Shown here piece after piece: positions 7,947 through 15,274 of a DNA stretch of 20,521 bases. The stretch comes from Deinococcus sp. (lineage in GTDB: Bacteria > Deinococcota > Deinococci > Deinococcales > Thermaceae). The position numbers and the translations under genes were made by a program. Within the stretch, counting starts at the first letter, position 1. Every line of letters starts with the position of its first letter. The notes under the pieces were generated by a model, which was given only the letters and a program-made list of their open reading frames with translations, searched no databases and was not told where the DNA came from. Location: the NCBI GenBank assembly GCA_023382135.1, contig JAMCQK010000034.1:1-20521 (forward strand). Direction: 5' to 3'.

Positions 7947-9394
7947 TGGCCGACTGGATGGGCCCTGCCATGTTTGGCGCCCTTGTGGTGTTCTTGCTGC
8001 TCGGGTATCCGGTTGCCTTCACGCTCGGCGGAATTGCGCTGGTCTCGATGGCGTTTGGGATTGCCATTGACTACCCCGGCATGAGCTGGCAGGCGCTAGA
8101 AAGCCTGCCCATCCGTATATTCGGCATCATGGCCAACTCCAATTTGCTCGCGATCCCTTTCTTCACTTTTATGGGGCTGATACTGGAGCGTTCAGGCATG
8201 GCCGAGGAGTTGTTGGAAACTATTGGGATGCTCTTTGGCCGCATGCGAGGAGGGCTGGCCTATGCGGTGATTCTGGTAGGCGCGCTGCTGGCCGCTACCA
8301 CCGGCGTGGTAGCGGCATCGGTAATTGCCATGGGGCTTATTTCGCTTCCCATCATGATGCGTACGGGCTACGACAGGCGTCTGGCCTCCGGGGTGATCGC
8401 CGCTTCCGGCACGCTGGCGCAGATTATTCCCCCAAGCCTGGTGCTGATTGTGCTGGCAGACCAGCTCGGCACTGCAGGCGAGGCCTCGGTGGGCGACATG
8501 TACCGTGGAGCCTTTATTCCAGGATTCATCCTTACAGCAATGTACCTGGCATATGTTTTTGTGGCTACTTTGCTCAAACCCAATGCCGCTCCTCCGCTGC
8601 CGGACGAAGCTTTAAAGGTAAAAGGCTGGGCCCTTTTTCAGCGGGTGATTCTGGTCATGATCCCACCGTTGGCGCTCATCTTCCTGGTGCTGGGTACGGT
8701 GTTCATGGGGATAGCTACCCCGACAGAAGGTGGTGCCATGGGGGTGGTGGGTGCCCTGGCCTTATCGCTCGCGAAGCGGCGCGTAAGCCTTAGGATGCTT
8801 ACCCAGGCCATGGAGTCCACCGCGCGCATCACCGCGTTTGTTACTTTTATTCTGCTTGGCTCCAATGCCTTCAACTTGGTTTTTCGTCTCGTCAACGGAG
8901 ATCTTTGGGTGGAGAGCCTTTTCACCGGCCTGCCGGGCGGGCAGATCGGGTTCTTGATCGTGGCGAACCTGGCAGTCTTTTTACTGGCGTTTTTCCTGGA
9001 GTTCTTTGAGATTGCCTTCATTATCGTGCCGCTGCTGGCGCCCATTGCGGTAAACCTGGGCATTGACCTTATCTGGTTCGGCGTAATGCTGGGCGTGAAC
9101 ATGCAGACCTCTTTCATGCACCCACCCTTCGGCTTCGCGCTCTTCTATTTGCGCAGCGTGGCTCCTAAGGAGATCAAGACCACCGACATTTACTGGGGCG
9201 CCATTCCCTACGTGGTGATTCAACTTATTGGGGTGATACTCATTGCCTCTTTCCCCGTGCTTTCCAACCCCAGCACCCCTTCGGTGGTGTTCACTGGGCA
9301 GAATGTGTTGATTGGTGTTGGAGTGCTTGTTGCGTTCTTGTTGTTGCGAGTGGTTATTGTTCGTTTCGTAAGCGCACGAACGCGCGCCGCGTGA
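7946..9394 (+). CDS. dctM: TRAP transporter large permease subunit (DctM family)
   Basis: A 482-residue integral membrane protein that forms the transport channel and uses the sodium gradient to import a carboxylate. Family hallmarks include NSNLLAIPFFTFMGLILERSG, GALLAATTGVVAASVIAMGLI, SGTLAQIIPPSLVLIVLADQ, ATPTEGGAMGVVGAL and the C-terminal NMQTSFMHPPFGFALFYLR. It is somewhat longer than many DctM proteins (about 430), with an extra helix near the C-terminus (residues about 450-475), as in the TakM-like subgroup. The ATG overlaps the dctQ stop by one base and has a GAGGAGG site. The matching binding protein is encoded on the opposite strand, 228 bases beyond the dctM stop. Confidence 0.94.
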   Translation: MADWMGPAMFGALVVFLLLGYPVAFTLGGIALVSMAFGIAIDYPGMSWQALESLPIRIFGIMANSNLLAIPFFTFMGLILERSGMAEELLETIGMLFGRMRGGLAYAVILVGALLAATTGVVAASVIAMGLISLPIMMRTGYDRRLASGVIAASGTLAQIIPPSLVLIVLADQLGTAGEASVGDMYRGAFIPGFILTAMYLAYVFVATLLKPNAAPPLPDEALKVKGWALFQRVILVMIPPLALIFLVLGTVFMGIATPTEGGAMGVVGALALSLAKRRVSLRMLTQAMESTARITAFVTFILLGSNAFNLVFRLVNGDLWVESLFTGLPGGQIGFLIVANLAVFLLAFFLEFFEIAFIIVPLLAPIAVNLGIDLIWFGVMLGVNMQTSFMHPPFGFALFYLRSVAPKEIKTTDIYWGAIPYVVIQLIGVILIASFPVLSNPSTPSVVFTGQNVLIGVGVLVAFLLLRVVIVRFVSARTRAA

Positions 9395-9498
9395 GCTTTC
9401 ATATCCAAATTTGAGTCTATCCCTCTTAAGGCGCTTGGTTTGGACTTTTTACCGGCAGAAATCTGAGTGGGAAGTAATTCTAATACCCACTCTAGTCC

Positions 9499-9515
9499 TC
9501 TCCCCGGTGGGGAGA
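9499..9515. repeat. Small inverted repeat downstream of dctM
   Basis: TCTCCCC (9499-9505) and GGGGAGA (9509-9515) form a 7-bp stem with a 3-base loop, 104 bases after the dctM stop. There is no T tract. The remaining 9395-9572 region shows nothing else recognisable. It may be a weak terminator or part of a dispersed repeat. Confidence 0.4.
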
Positions 9516-9572
9516 ATGAATTGGTGCATACCCTCAAGATGTTGATCTAGGTTTGGGTTTCAAGGCTACCCA

Positions 9573-9605
9573 CAACAAAAGAAATCCCCGCCAAATAGCG
9601 GGGAT
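9573..9605 (-). terminator. Intrinsic terminator of dctP
   Basis: Stem ATCCCCGC (9584-9591) / GCGGGGAT (9598-9605) has a six-base loop. On the minus strand it is followed by TTCTTTTGTTG, 18 bases after the dctP stop. Confidence 0.85.
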
Positions 9606-9622
9606 CTGATTTAGGCAGAGAT

Positions 9623-10702
9623 TCAGAGGCCGGCGAAAGCGAACTGCTCGTAACCCAGCTCGCCTACGGCGTTCCACTTGTACTGCGCGTCGCGGAACTT
9701 CTTCCAATCGGCGTAGATGGATTTATAGGTGGCGTCTTTGGCAGCGGTTTCGTCGTAGAGGGCGAAGGCTTCTTTCTGCGCGGCCTTAAGAATTTCGCCG
9801 GAGAACCTGCGCAGTTTGACGCCCTTGCTCAGCAGGCTTTGCAACGCTTTGGGGTTTTGAGCGTCGTAGCGGGCCATCATGTCCACGTTAGCTTCGGCGG
9901 CTGCAACCTGTATGGCGGACTGGTAGTCCTTCGGCAACTTTTTCCACTGGTCCAGGTTTACCAGGAACGAGAGGCCCGGACCTGGTTCCCACCAGCCGGG
10001 GTAGTAGTAAAACTTGGCCACTTTGTAGAAGCCCAGTTTTTCATCGTCGTAGGGGCCCACCCACTCGGCGGAGTCCACGGTGCCTTTTTCCAGCGCCGGG
10101 TAGATATCGCCCCCCGCTAGGGTTTGGGTGACGATGCCCAGCCGGGACATCACCTGGCCGCCAAGGCCCGGAATGCGCATCTTGATACCTTTCAGGTCAG
10201 CGGCGGTGTTGATTTCCTTGCGCCACCAGCCGCCCATCTGTGCGCCGGTGTTGCCCCCGGGAAAGTTGATGATGTTGAAGTCACCATATACCTTCTGCAT
10301 GGTCGCCAAGCCACCCCCGTGGTACAGCCAGGCGTTCTGCTGGCGCGCGGTCAGACCAAAAGGCAGTGCCGTATCGAAGGCCAGCGAGGGGTTCTTACCC
10401 ACAAAGTAGTAGCTGGCGGTGTGGCCCAACTCCACGGTGCCCTGTTGTACGGCGTCCAGCACTTGGAGCCCCGGCACGATCTCTCCGGCGGCGAACGCGC
10501 GCACCTGGAACTTACCGTCGGTAAGCTCATTAAGCCGGCTGGCAAACACATCCGACGCGCCGAAGATGGTGTCCAGGCTCTTGGGGAAGCTGCTAGCCAG
10601 CCTCCAACGGATGGTGGGTGTGGTCTGCGCGTATACCGGCCCAAATACGCTGCTGGCTGCTACCGCTACTCCTGCTTTCTTGAGCAGTTCACGACGCTTC
10701 AT
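9623..10702 (-). CDS. dctP: TRAP transporter solute-binding protein, TakP-like (keto acid / lactate group), Tat-exported
   Basis: A 359-residue periplasmic binding protein. The N-terminus MKRRELLKKAGVAVAAS carries a twin-arginine signal, with likely cleavage after VYA at residue 25. The mature part has marks of the group that includes Rhodobacter TakP (2-oxo acids) and Thermus TTHA0766 (calcium lactate): the segment around GGNTGAQMGGWWRKEI, then SAEWVGPYDDEKLGFYKVAK and YYYPGWWEPG. The ligand is therefore probably a small 2-oxo or 2-hydroxy acid such as pyruvate or lactate; this is inferred from the family. An in-frame Met exists at 10765, but the start at 10702 has an AAGGAGG site and places the Tat signal correctly. 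It converges on dctQM and has its own promoter and terminator, which allows the binding protein to be made in excess. Confidence 0.93.
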   Translation of the reverse strand: MKRRELLKKAGVAVAASSVFGPVYAQTTPTIRWRLASSFPKSLDTIFGASDVFASRLNELTDGKFQVRAFAAGEIVPGLQVLDAVQQGTVELGHTASYYFVGKNPSLAFDTALPFGLTARQQNAWLYHGGGLATMQKVYGDFNIINFPGGNTGAQMGGWWRKEINTAADLKGIKMRIPGLGGQVMSRLGIVTQTLAGGDIYPALEKGTVDSAEWVGPYDDEKLGFYKVAKFYYYPGWWEPGPGLSFLVNLDQWKKLPKDYQSAIQVAAAEANVDMMARYDAQNPKALQSLLSKGVKLRRFSGEILKAAQKEAFALYDETAAKDATYKSIYADWKKFRDAQYKWNAVGELGYEQFAFAGL

Positions 10703-10705
10703 AAA

Positions 10706-10712
10706 CCTCCTT
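10706..10712 (-). promoter_or_regulatory. Ribosome binding site that fixes the dctP start
   Basis: AAGGAGG on the minus strand, three bases before the ATG at 10702, selects this start over the Met 21 codons upstream. Confidence 0.8.
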
Positions 10713-10718
10713 GGGATT

Positions 10719-10765
10719 GCACCTTGGTGCCCTGCAATTATATGCGAACACTGGGAGTGGGGCAA
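10719..10765 (-). promoter_or_regulatory. dctP promoter with a palindrome near the transcription start
   Basis: On the minus strand TTGCCC (10765-10760), a 17-base spacer and a perfect TATAAT (10742-10737) are seen. The -35 box sits in the spacer right after the lipoprotein gene's stop codon (10768-10766), immediately adjacent to it. The inverted repeat GCACC-TT-GGTGC (10719-10730) falls at the expected transcription start and could be an operator. Confidence 0.7.
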
Positions 10766-11278
10766 CTAACGGTAGATGTAGAAGTAAGTCTCGGCCACAT
10801 CACGTATCTGGGACCTGCTCTGTTCAAAGAATAGGGCAATCTGGCGGTCCCAGCCGTCGTCCTTGTAAACGGCGTTGAAGCCCACCGTGGTGGAGGGCGG
10901 GGTATTGGTGTAGATGGCGCGCACTCGCTCGGTACCCACTGGGGGCGTGAGCAGGTAGCGCTGTCCGGGAGGGCCTGAAAGCACATGGGTGCCTTCGCGC
11001 AAGAACATGCGATCAAACTCGTAGGTTCGGCCATCCGGGTCGATGCCTACCAGCGTGACGTAGCCGGGCTGGGTCAGGTTGATGATGAAGGAAATGCTTT
11101 CCCCCACGCGGTAAACCCCGCCGGTGCCCCGGTCCGGGTCAAAGCGGGTGATCACCGGCGAGAGCTCCACCCCAAAGCGGGTCTTGAAAGATATGGTGAG
11201 ATCCCCCGAACGCAGGTAAACCGTACAGGACGAAAGCGCCAGGGCCAGTAGCGACAACAACAAAAGTCTTAGCCGCAT
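10766..11278 (-). CDS. Lipoprotein with a DUF4384-like domain
   Basis: A 170-residue protein with a lipoprotein signal peptide: MRLRLLLLSLLALALSSC, where LSSC is the lipobox and Cys18 would be lipidated. The mature part contains YRVGESISFIINLTQPGYVTLVGIDPDGRTYEF and the later LTPPVGTERVRAIYT. This is the beta-sandwich pattern of DUF4384 domains, common in Deinococcus-Thermus envelope proteins. The C-terminus (ALFFEQSRSQIRDVAETYFYIYR) is probably helical. The ATG follows a GAGGTGA site. It lies upstream of dctP on the same strand, but dctP has its own promoter, so a link to transport is not implied. The function is unknown; the domain call comes from recalled patterns. Confidence 0.8.
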   Translation of the reverse strand: MRLRLLLLSLLALALSSCTVYLRSGDLTISFKTRFGVELSPVITRFDPDRGTGGVYRVGESISFIINLTQPGYVTLVGIDPDGRTYEFDRMFLREGTHVLSGPPGQRYLLTPPVGTERVRAIYTNTPPSTTVGFNAVYKDDGWDRQIALFFEQSRSQIRDVAETYFYIYR

Positions 11279-11343
11279 AGTTGTATCACCTCAAGTCCAG
11301 TCTAGTCCGCATTTTGCGGGACATTGCCAAGATATAAGGTTTG

Positions 11344-11937
11344 CTAAATTAACCGGGGTTGAAGTACCGGGGCAAATGTTCTTCGGTGCTCGGGTGAAGG
11401 GCCTAGCCGGCCTAGGGCCTCGAGGTGGCCGGGGGTGCCATACCCTTTATGCCGGGCAAAGCCGTAGCCAGGGTGGGCCTGGTCCAACAAAACCATGTGC
11501 CGGTCCCTGGCAAGCTTGGCCAGAATGCTGGCCGCCGCCACGGTGGGGCTGTCCCGGTCTGCTTTGGCGGGGGCACGCAGGGGGAGCGATGTCTGGAGCT
11601 TCAAGTAGTCGGTGAGCAGCGCGCTGGGCCTGGGGTCGAGCTCTACAAGGGCCCGCCTGGCGGCAAGGTGGGTGGCTTTCAGAATACCGAGGTTGTCAAC
11701 CTCGTCTGCTTCGGCCGTGCCCAGGGCGTAGGCGATGGCGGCTTGGAGGATGGAGGCCTCGAGGCCTTCCCTCTCCCTGGCCGTCAAGGTCTTGGAGTCG
11801 CGAAATGGATACTCTCCGGGTTCAAGAATGACTGCCGCCGCCACCACCGGCCCTGCGAGCGCCCCCCGGCCCGTCTCATCCACCCCGGCAACCAAGAGTC
11901 CTGCCTCCCACCAGTCGGCCTCAATTGGTCTTTTCAT
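11344..11937 (-). CDS. rnhB: Ribonuclease HII
   Basis: A 197-residue cytoplasmic nuclease that cuts the RNA strand of RNA-DNA hybrids and removes single ribonucleotides from DNA. The motif GVDETGRGALAGPVVAAAV gives the active-site Asp20 and Glu21; LLTDYLKL gives Asp110, and ADRDSPTVAAASILAKLARD gives Asp128. The GYG(F) and later segments (HPGYGFARHKGYGTPGHLEAL) are typical of bacterial RNase HII. Length is normal. The ATG at 11937 has only a weak GCGGA-type ribosome site. It is transcribed divergently from the lysine operon and is followed by the lipoprotein gene 65 bases downstream. Confidence 0.95.
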   Translation of the reverse strand: MKRPIEADWWEAGLLVAGVDETGRGALAGPVVAAAVILEPGEYPFRDSKTLTAREREGLEASILQAAIAYALGTAEADEVDNLGILKATHLAARRALVELDPRPSALLTDYLKLQTSLPLRAPAKADRDSPTVAAASILAKLARDRHMVLLDQAHPGYGFARHKGYGTPGHLEALGRLGPSPEHRRTFAPVLQPRLI

Positions 11938-12050
11938 TCCGCTCTGCCTCTTGCCCCTTTACCAGCCTGGCCAGTCTTTTTCTGGTGTTAAGCGAGCTTG
12001 GCACTAAGACCTTGAGGGGTGGCGCTGTCCCACTACCTTTAGTGTAGAGC

Positions 12051-12079
12051 TTGACAGCGCATTCCGCATCGAATAATCT
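12051..12079 (+). promoter_or_regulatory. Promoter of the lysine biosynthesis cluster
   Basis: A consensus TTGACA (12051-12056), a 17-base spacer and TAATCT (12074-12079, fitting TANNNT) precede the leader-peptide ATG at 12090 by only ten bases. The leader transcript would thus start just upstream of, or close to, that ATG. Confidence 0.7.
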
Positions 12080-12089
12080 TGCTGGCAAG

Positions 12090-12134
12090 ATGCAGTCGAA
12101 GGATAAAAAACTAAGTGCCGGGGAGGTAGCCTAG
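12090..12134 (+). CDS. Lysine leader peptide (14 residues)
   Basis: A short ORF encodes MQSKDKKLSAGEVA and stops with TAG at 12132-12134. Three of its 14 codons are Lys (AAG, AAA, AAA), two of them adjacent. It sits between the lysine promoter and an intrinsic terminator, 67 bases before the homocitrate synthase ATG. This is the layout of an amino-acid attenuation leader: a ribosome stalled on Lys codons would change RNA folding ahead. A lysine-responsive leader peptide of similar size has, as I recall, been reported upstream of the T. thermophilus homocitrate synthase gene, so this is probably the homologous control. No Shine-Dalgarno sequence is seen, consistent with leaderless initiation. 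Confidence 0.85.
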   Translation: MQSKDKKLSAGEVA

Positions 12135-12187
12135 ACTACCCGCGTTTACGCGTACCCGGCCCGCTAAATGAGCGGGCCTTTTTATTT
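12117..12187 (+). terminator. Attenuator: intrinsic terminator with competing upstream pairing
   Basis: Stem GGCCCGCT (12158-12165) / AGCGGGCC (12171-12178) with a five-base loop is followed by TTTTTATTT (12179-12187), a standard intrinsic terminator. GCCGGG inside the leader peptide (12117-12122) is complementary to CCCGGC (12155-12160), which overlaps the terminator's left arm and could act as an anti-terminator. Further small stems lie between: GGTAG/CTACC (12125-12129/12136-12140) and CGCGT/ACGCG (12141-12145/12148-12152). Confidence 0.85.
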
Positions 12188-12201
12188 AGCAAGGAGACCG
12201 C

Positions 12202-13341
12202 ATGGAAACCACCAAGACCTGGGCCATAATCGAGAGCACCCTTAGAGAAGGTGAGCAGTTCGAACGCGCCAGTTTTTCTCCCGGGGACAAGATTGAAATT
12301 GCCAGGGCGCTGAATGACTTTGGGATCGAGTATCTGGAGGTAACCACTCCGGTGGCCTCTCCCCAGTCACGCGCTGATGCCGAGACCCTGGCGGGTCTGG
12401 GCCTCAAAACCAAGGTGATTACCCATATCCAGACCCACCTGAAAACCGCACAAGTAGCGCTGGAGACCGGCGTACAAGGGATCGATTTGCTGTTTGGCAC
12501 CTCCAAATACCTTCGCGCCGCGCACGGAAGGGATATCCAGGGCATCATCAGCGAAGCCCGCGAAGTGATCCAGTTCATCCGCGAAACCAGGCCCGAGGTC
12601 GAAGTCCGCTTCTCCGCCGAGGACACCTTCCGTTCCGATGAAAGGGACTTGCTCGAGGTCTACAGCGCTATAGCGCCCTATGTTGACCGCGTTGGGTTGG
12701 CCGACACTGTAGGCGTAGCCACGCCCCGGCAGGTTTACGCGCTGGTGCGCGAGGTGAGGCGCGCCATCGGCACCAAAGTGGACATTGAGTTCCACGGCCA
12801 CAACGACACCGGCTGCGCGGTGGCCAATGCCTACGAGGCGATTGAAGGCAGTGCTACCCACATCGACACCACCGTGCTGGGCATCGGTGAACGCAACGGT
12901 ATTACGCCCCTTGGCGGTTTTTTGGCCCGCATGTATACGCTCCAGCCCGAGTACGTTAGCAACAAGTACCAGCTCGACATGCTACCCGAGCTCGACCAGA
13001 TGATTTCGCGTATGACCAAAACAGAAATTCCCTTCAACAACTACATTTCGGGCACTACCGCCTTCAGTCACAAAGCGGGAATGCATCTGAAAGCGATATA
13101 TATCAATCCAGAATCTTACGAACCCTATTCGCCCGAGGTATTCGGCGTGCAGAGGAAGTTGATAATCGGCAGCAAGCTGACTGGCCGCCACGCGATTGCC
13201 CAAAGAGCGCAAGAGCTTGGGCTTTCTTTCGGTGACCAGGAACTCCACCGGCTTACCCACCACATCAAGGCGCTTGCCGACCAGGGCCAGCTCACACTGG
13301 AAGAACTGGACAAGATTCTGCGAGACTGGGTGCTGGCGTAA
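12202..13341 (+). CDS. lys20: Homocitrate synthase
   Basis: A 379-residue cytoplasmic enzyme that condenses 2-oxoglutarate with acetyl-CoA, the first and normally lysine-inhibited step of the aminoadipate pathway. It closely matches T. thermophilus homocitrate synthase as recalled. The HMGL-like TIM barrel begins with ESTLREGEQF (11-20), with metal ligand Glu16; EFHGHND (196-202) supplies His198 and His200. TSKYLRAAHGRD, FSAEDTFRSD and GLADTVGVATPRQVY are also family-specific. The C-terminal part KAGMHLKAIYINPESYEPY ... GSKLTGRHAI is the usual subdomain. An AAGGAG site lies five bases before the ATG. Expression is probably controlled by the leader and attenuator just upstream. Confidence 0.97.
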   Translation: METTKTWAIIESTLREGEQFERASFSPGDKIEIARALNDFGIEYLEVTTPVASPQSRADAETLAGLGLKTKVITHIQTHLKTAQVALETGVQGIDLLFGTSKYLRAAHGRDIQGIISEAREVIQFIRETRPEVEVRFSAEDTFRSDERDLLEVYSAIAPYVDRVGLADTVGVATPRQVYALVREVRRAIGTKVDIEFHGHNDTGCAVANAYEAIEGSATHIDTTVLGIGERNGITPLGGFLARMYTLQPEYVSNKYQLDMLPELDQMISRMTKTEIPFNNYISGTTAFSHKAGMHLKAIYINPESYEPYSPEVFGVQRKLIIGSKLTGRHAIAQRAQELGLSFGDQELHRLTHHIKALADQGQLTLEELDKILRDWVLA

Positions 13342-13350
13342 TGCAGGTGT

Positions 13351-13449
13351 TGTCGTGCTGAGCGAAACGAAGAATCCCCTGCTGCGTTCCTACGTGAATC
13401 TCCCTGTGTATACAATGAGAGACGCTCCAACTAACAGCTCAGAATGACA
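13351..13449. repeat. REP-like element between homocitrate synthase and hacA
   Basis: The left end is about 13351-13377 (GTCGTGCTGAGCGAAACGAA...) and the right end about 13420-13449 (GAGAGAC ... AGCTCAGAATGACAG), roughly inverted ends around a variable middle. It ends 12 bases before the hacA ATG. Confidence 0.75.
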
Positions 13450-13460
13450 GGGTGAACACC

Positions 13461-14735
13461 ATGGGCCAGACCTTAGCCGAAAAAATTCTCTCCCGCCACG
13501 CCGGACGCGAAGTCAGGGCCGGAGAACTGGTGGTGGTGGAAGTAGACCAGGTGATGGTGGTGGACTCCATCGCTGGTTCATTCTTCAAGCGGTTAGCCGA
13601 GTTGAACGCCACGCCGCGCTTTCCCGAAAAAGTTACCATTGTGATTGATCACGTGGCCCCAGCGGCAAACATTGAGGTTGCCACAGCCCAAAAGGAAATC
13701 CGTGAGTGGGGCAACAAACACGGTTGCCGGGTTTTCGATGTCGGGCGCGGCATCTGCCACCAGGTGCTGATGGAAGAAGGGCTGTCTCAGCCAGGAGGAA
13801 TTGTGCTGGGATCGGACTCCCACTCCACAACCTATGGAGCGGTCGCATGCTTTGGAACGGGCATGGGCGCAACCGATATTGCTTTAGCGGCGGCCAGTGG
13901 ACGCACCTGGCTACGGGTGCCGGAGTCGGTAAAGGTAACTTTCAAAGGCAAGCTTGCCCCGGGCGTGGCCGCTAAAGACGCGGCTCTCGAAATGGTTCGT
14001 GTTCTAACCGCCGACGGTGCAACCTATATGAGCGTCGAGATTCATCTGGTAGACGGCGCGGAGAGCATGACTCGCGGTGAGCGCATGACCTTGGCAAACC
14101 TGACGGTTGAAGCCGGCGCTAAATGCGGCTTGGTGGTTCCCTCCGGCGAGATTCTCTCGATCTACCAGGTTCCAGACTGGCTCTACCCGGATGCCGGCGC
14201 AATCTACGCCAGGAAAATTGAGATTGATCTGTCCACGCTTACACCCCTTGTCTCGGTACCCTTCTTCGTGGACAACGTTCAGACCGTGGACTCGGTGGCA
14301 GGGAAAAAGGTTGACCAGGTGTTCATCGGCACCTGCACCAACGGGCGTTTGGAAGACTTGCACGCCGCAGCAGAGGTACTGAAAGGCCGCAAGGTTGCAC
14401 AGCACACGCGGCTGTTGGTAATCCCGGCATCGTCACAAGTGTTGGAACAGGCAACAGAAGATGGAACCCTGCTGACGCTCTTGCAGGCTGGAGCCACTAT
14501 CGGAACTCCTGGCTGTGGCCCCTGCATGGGGCGGCATCAAGGTGTGCTTGCACCAGGCGAGGTTTGTGTTTCCACCAGCAACCGGAACTTCAAGGGGCGC
14601 ATGGGTGCGGCGGACGCGGAGATTTATTTGGCGAGCCCAAGAGTAGCCGCGGCAAGTGCGGTGGCGGGTGTCATTGCGGCACCGGAAGACCTAGAAACAA
14701 CTAGCTCTTATGGGCTGAACGAGACCGGCTTATGA
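13461..14735 (+). CDS. hacA: Homoaconitase large subunit
   Basis: A 424-residue cytoplasmic subunit (LysT) which, with the small subunit, converts homocitrate to homoisocitrate through cis-homoaconitate. It belongs to the aconitase/isopropylmalate isomerase family and matches the T. thermophilus protein from MGQTLAEKIL on. Three Cys ligands for the [4Fe-4S] cluster are present: Cys292 (GTCTNG), Cys352 and Cys355 (GCGPCMG). GSDSHSTTYGA (117-127) and CFGTGMGATDIA are typical active-site segments. The ATG at 13461 has an AGGGTG site six bases away and gives the family N-terminus; a GTG three codons upstream (13452) is possible. The stop overlaps the next gene (ATGA), implying translational coupling. 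Confidence 0.96.
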   Translation: MGQTLAEKILSRHAGREVRAGELVVVEVDQVMVVDSIAGSFFKRLAELNATPRFPEKVTIVIDHVAPAANIEVATAQKEIREWGNKHGCRVFDVGRGICHQVLMEEGLSQPGGIVLGSDSHSTTYGAVACFGTGMGATDIALAAASGRTWLRVPESVKVTFKGKLAPGVAAKDAALEMVRVLTADGATYMSVEIHLVDGAESMTRGERMTLANLTVEAGAKCGLVVPSGEILSIYQVPDWLYPDAGAIYARKIEIDLSTLTPLVSVPFFVDNVQTVDSVAGKKVDQVFIGTCTNGRLEDLHAAAEVLKGRKVAQHTRLLVIPASSQVLEQATEDGTLLTLLQAGATIGTPGCGPCMGRHQGVLAPGEVCVSTSNRNFKGRMGAADAEIYLASPRVAAASAVAGVIAAPEDLETTSSYGLNETGL

Positions 14736-15274
14736 ATCTTTCGAGCCCATACGCCACCTTTGAGCAGTTCCTCGACCACTGGGACGGGGTCCGTTTGGTA
14801 ACGCTCAAACTGCTTGCGGTGTTCGGCAACAGAGATTTGGACTACCGACTTGTGCCTGGATGGCGTACAGTGGGCGAAATCTTCCATCACATCGGCGGGC
14901 ACCAGTTTTATGGCTGCCGGGGCATCCTGCTGGGCCGCTGGAAGCCCCTGCCCGGTGAAGCAGACGAGAACTGGGAAGCCCACCAAGCGGCCCACATTCA
15001 TTCGGTTGAGAAGCTGCACCAGTGGCTTTTCAGCGTGCAACAACTGGTACGCGTTTGGGCCGGACAAGCCAGCGAAACCGCTCTGGCCGATTTTCGCAAA
15101 GACAACCCCTGGCACGAAGGCATGCGCGGATGGTTACAGCTGAACCACGCCTACCAAGATGAACTGCACCACCGCGGACAGCTCTATGCCATTGCCCGGC
15201 TTCTGGGCAAAACCCCGCCAGAAGTAAACGTGGAGGAATACCCGGAGTTTTGGGACCAAAGGAAGTGGAAATAA
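14732..15274 (+). CDS. DinB-like four-helix protein embedded in the homoaconitase operon
   Basis: A 180-residue soluble protein with the DinB/YfiT pattern. The second helix has WRTVGEIFHHIGGHQFYG (44-61), and the last core helix has QDELHHRGQLYAIARLLG (142-159). His53 and His147 are placed like metal ligands of DinB proteins. The family's third ligand is usually four residues before the HHRGQ His; here that position appears to be Asp143, so metal binding may be altered. Known relatives include metal-dependent thiol transferases (bacillithiol, mycothiol) and stress-induced proteins, but the function here is unknown. It overlaps hacA by four bases and hacB by one, splitting the two homoaconitase subunits. 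Co-translation with both is strongly implied, yet no lysine role is known to me. Confidence 0.85.
   Translation: MNLSSPYATFEQFLDHWDGVRLVTLKLLAVFGNRDLDYRLVPGWRTVGEIFHHIGGHQFYGCRGILLGRWKPLPGEADENWEAHQAAHIHSVEKLHQWLFSVQQLVRVWAGQASETALADFRKDNPWHEGMRGWLQLNHAYQDELHHRGQLYAIARLLGKTPPEVNVEEYPEFWDQRKWK

Noticed and set aside
10703..10765. Longer dctP start adding 21 residues (MPHSQCSH...)
   Set aside because: This would bury the twin-arginine signal inside the protein and includes the promoter -10 box in coding sequence. The AAGGAGG site supports 10702.
15250..15273. Earlier in-frame ATG for hacB
   Set aside because: It adds eight residues not seen in the family and lies inside the DinB-like gene; the ATG at 15274 has the better ribosome spacing.
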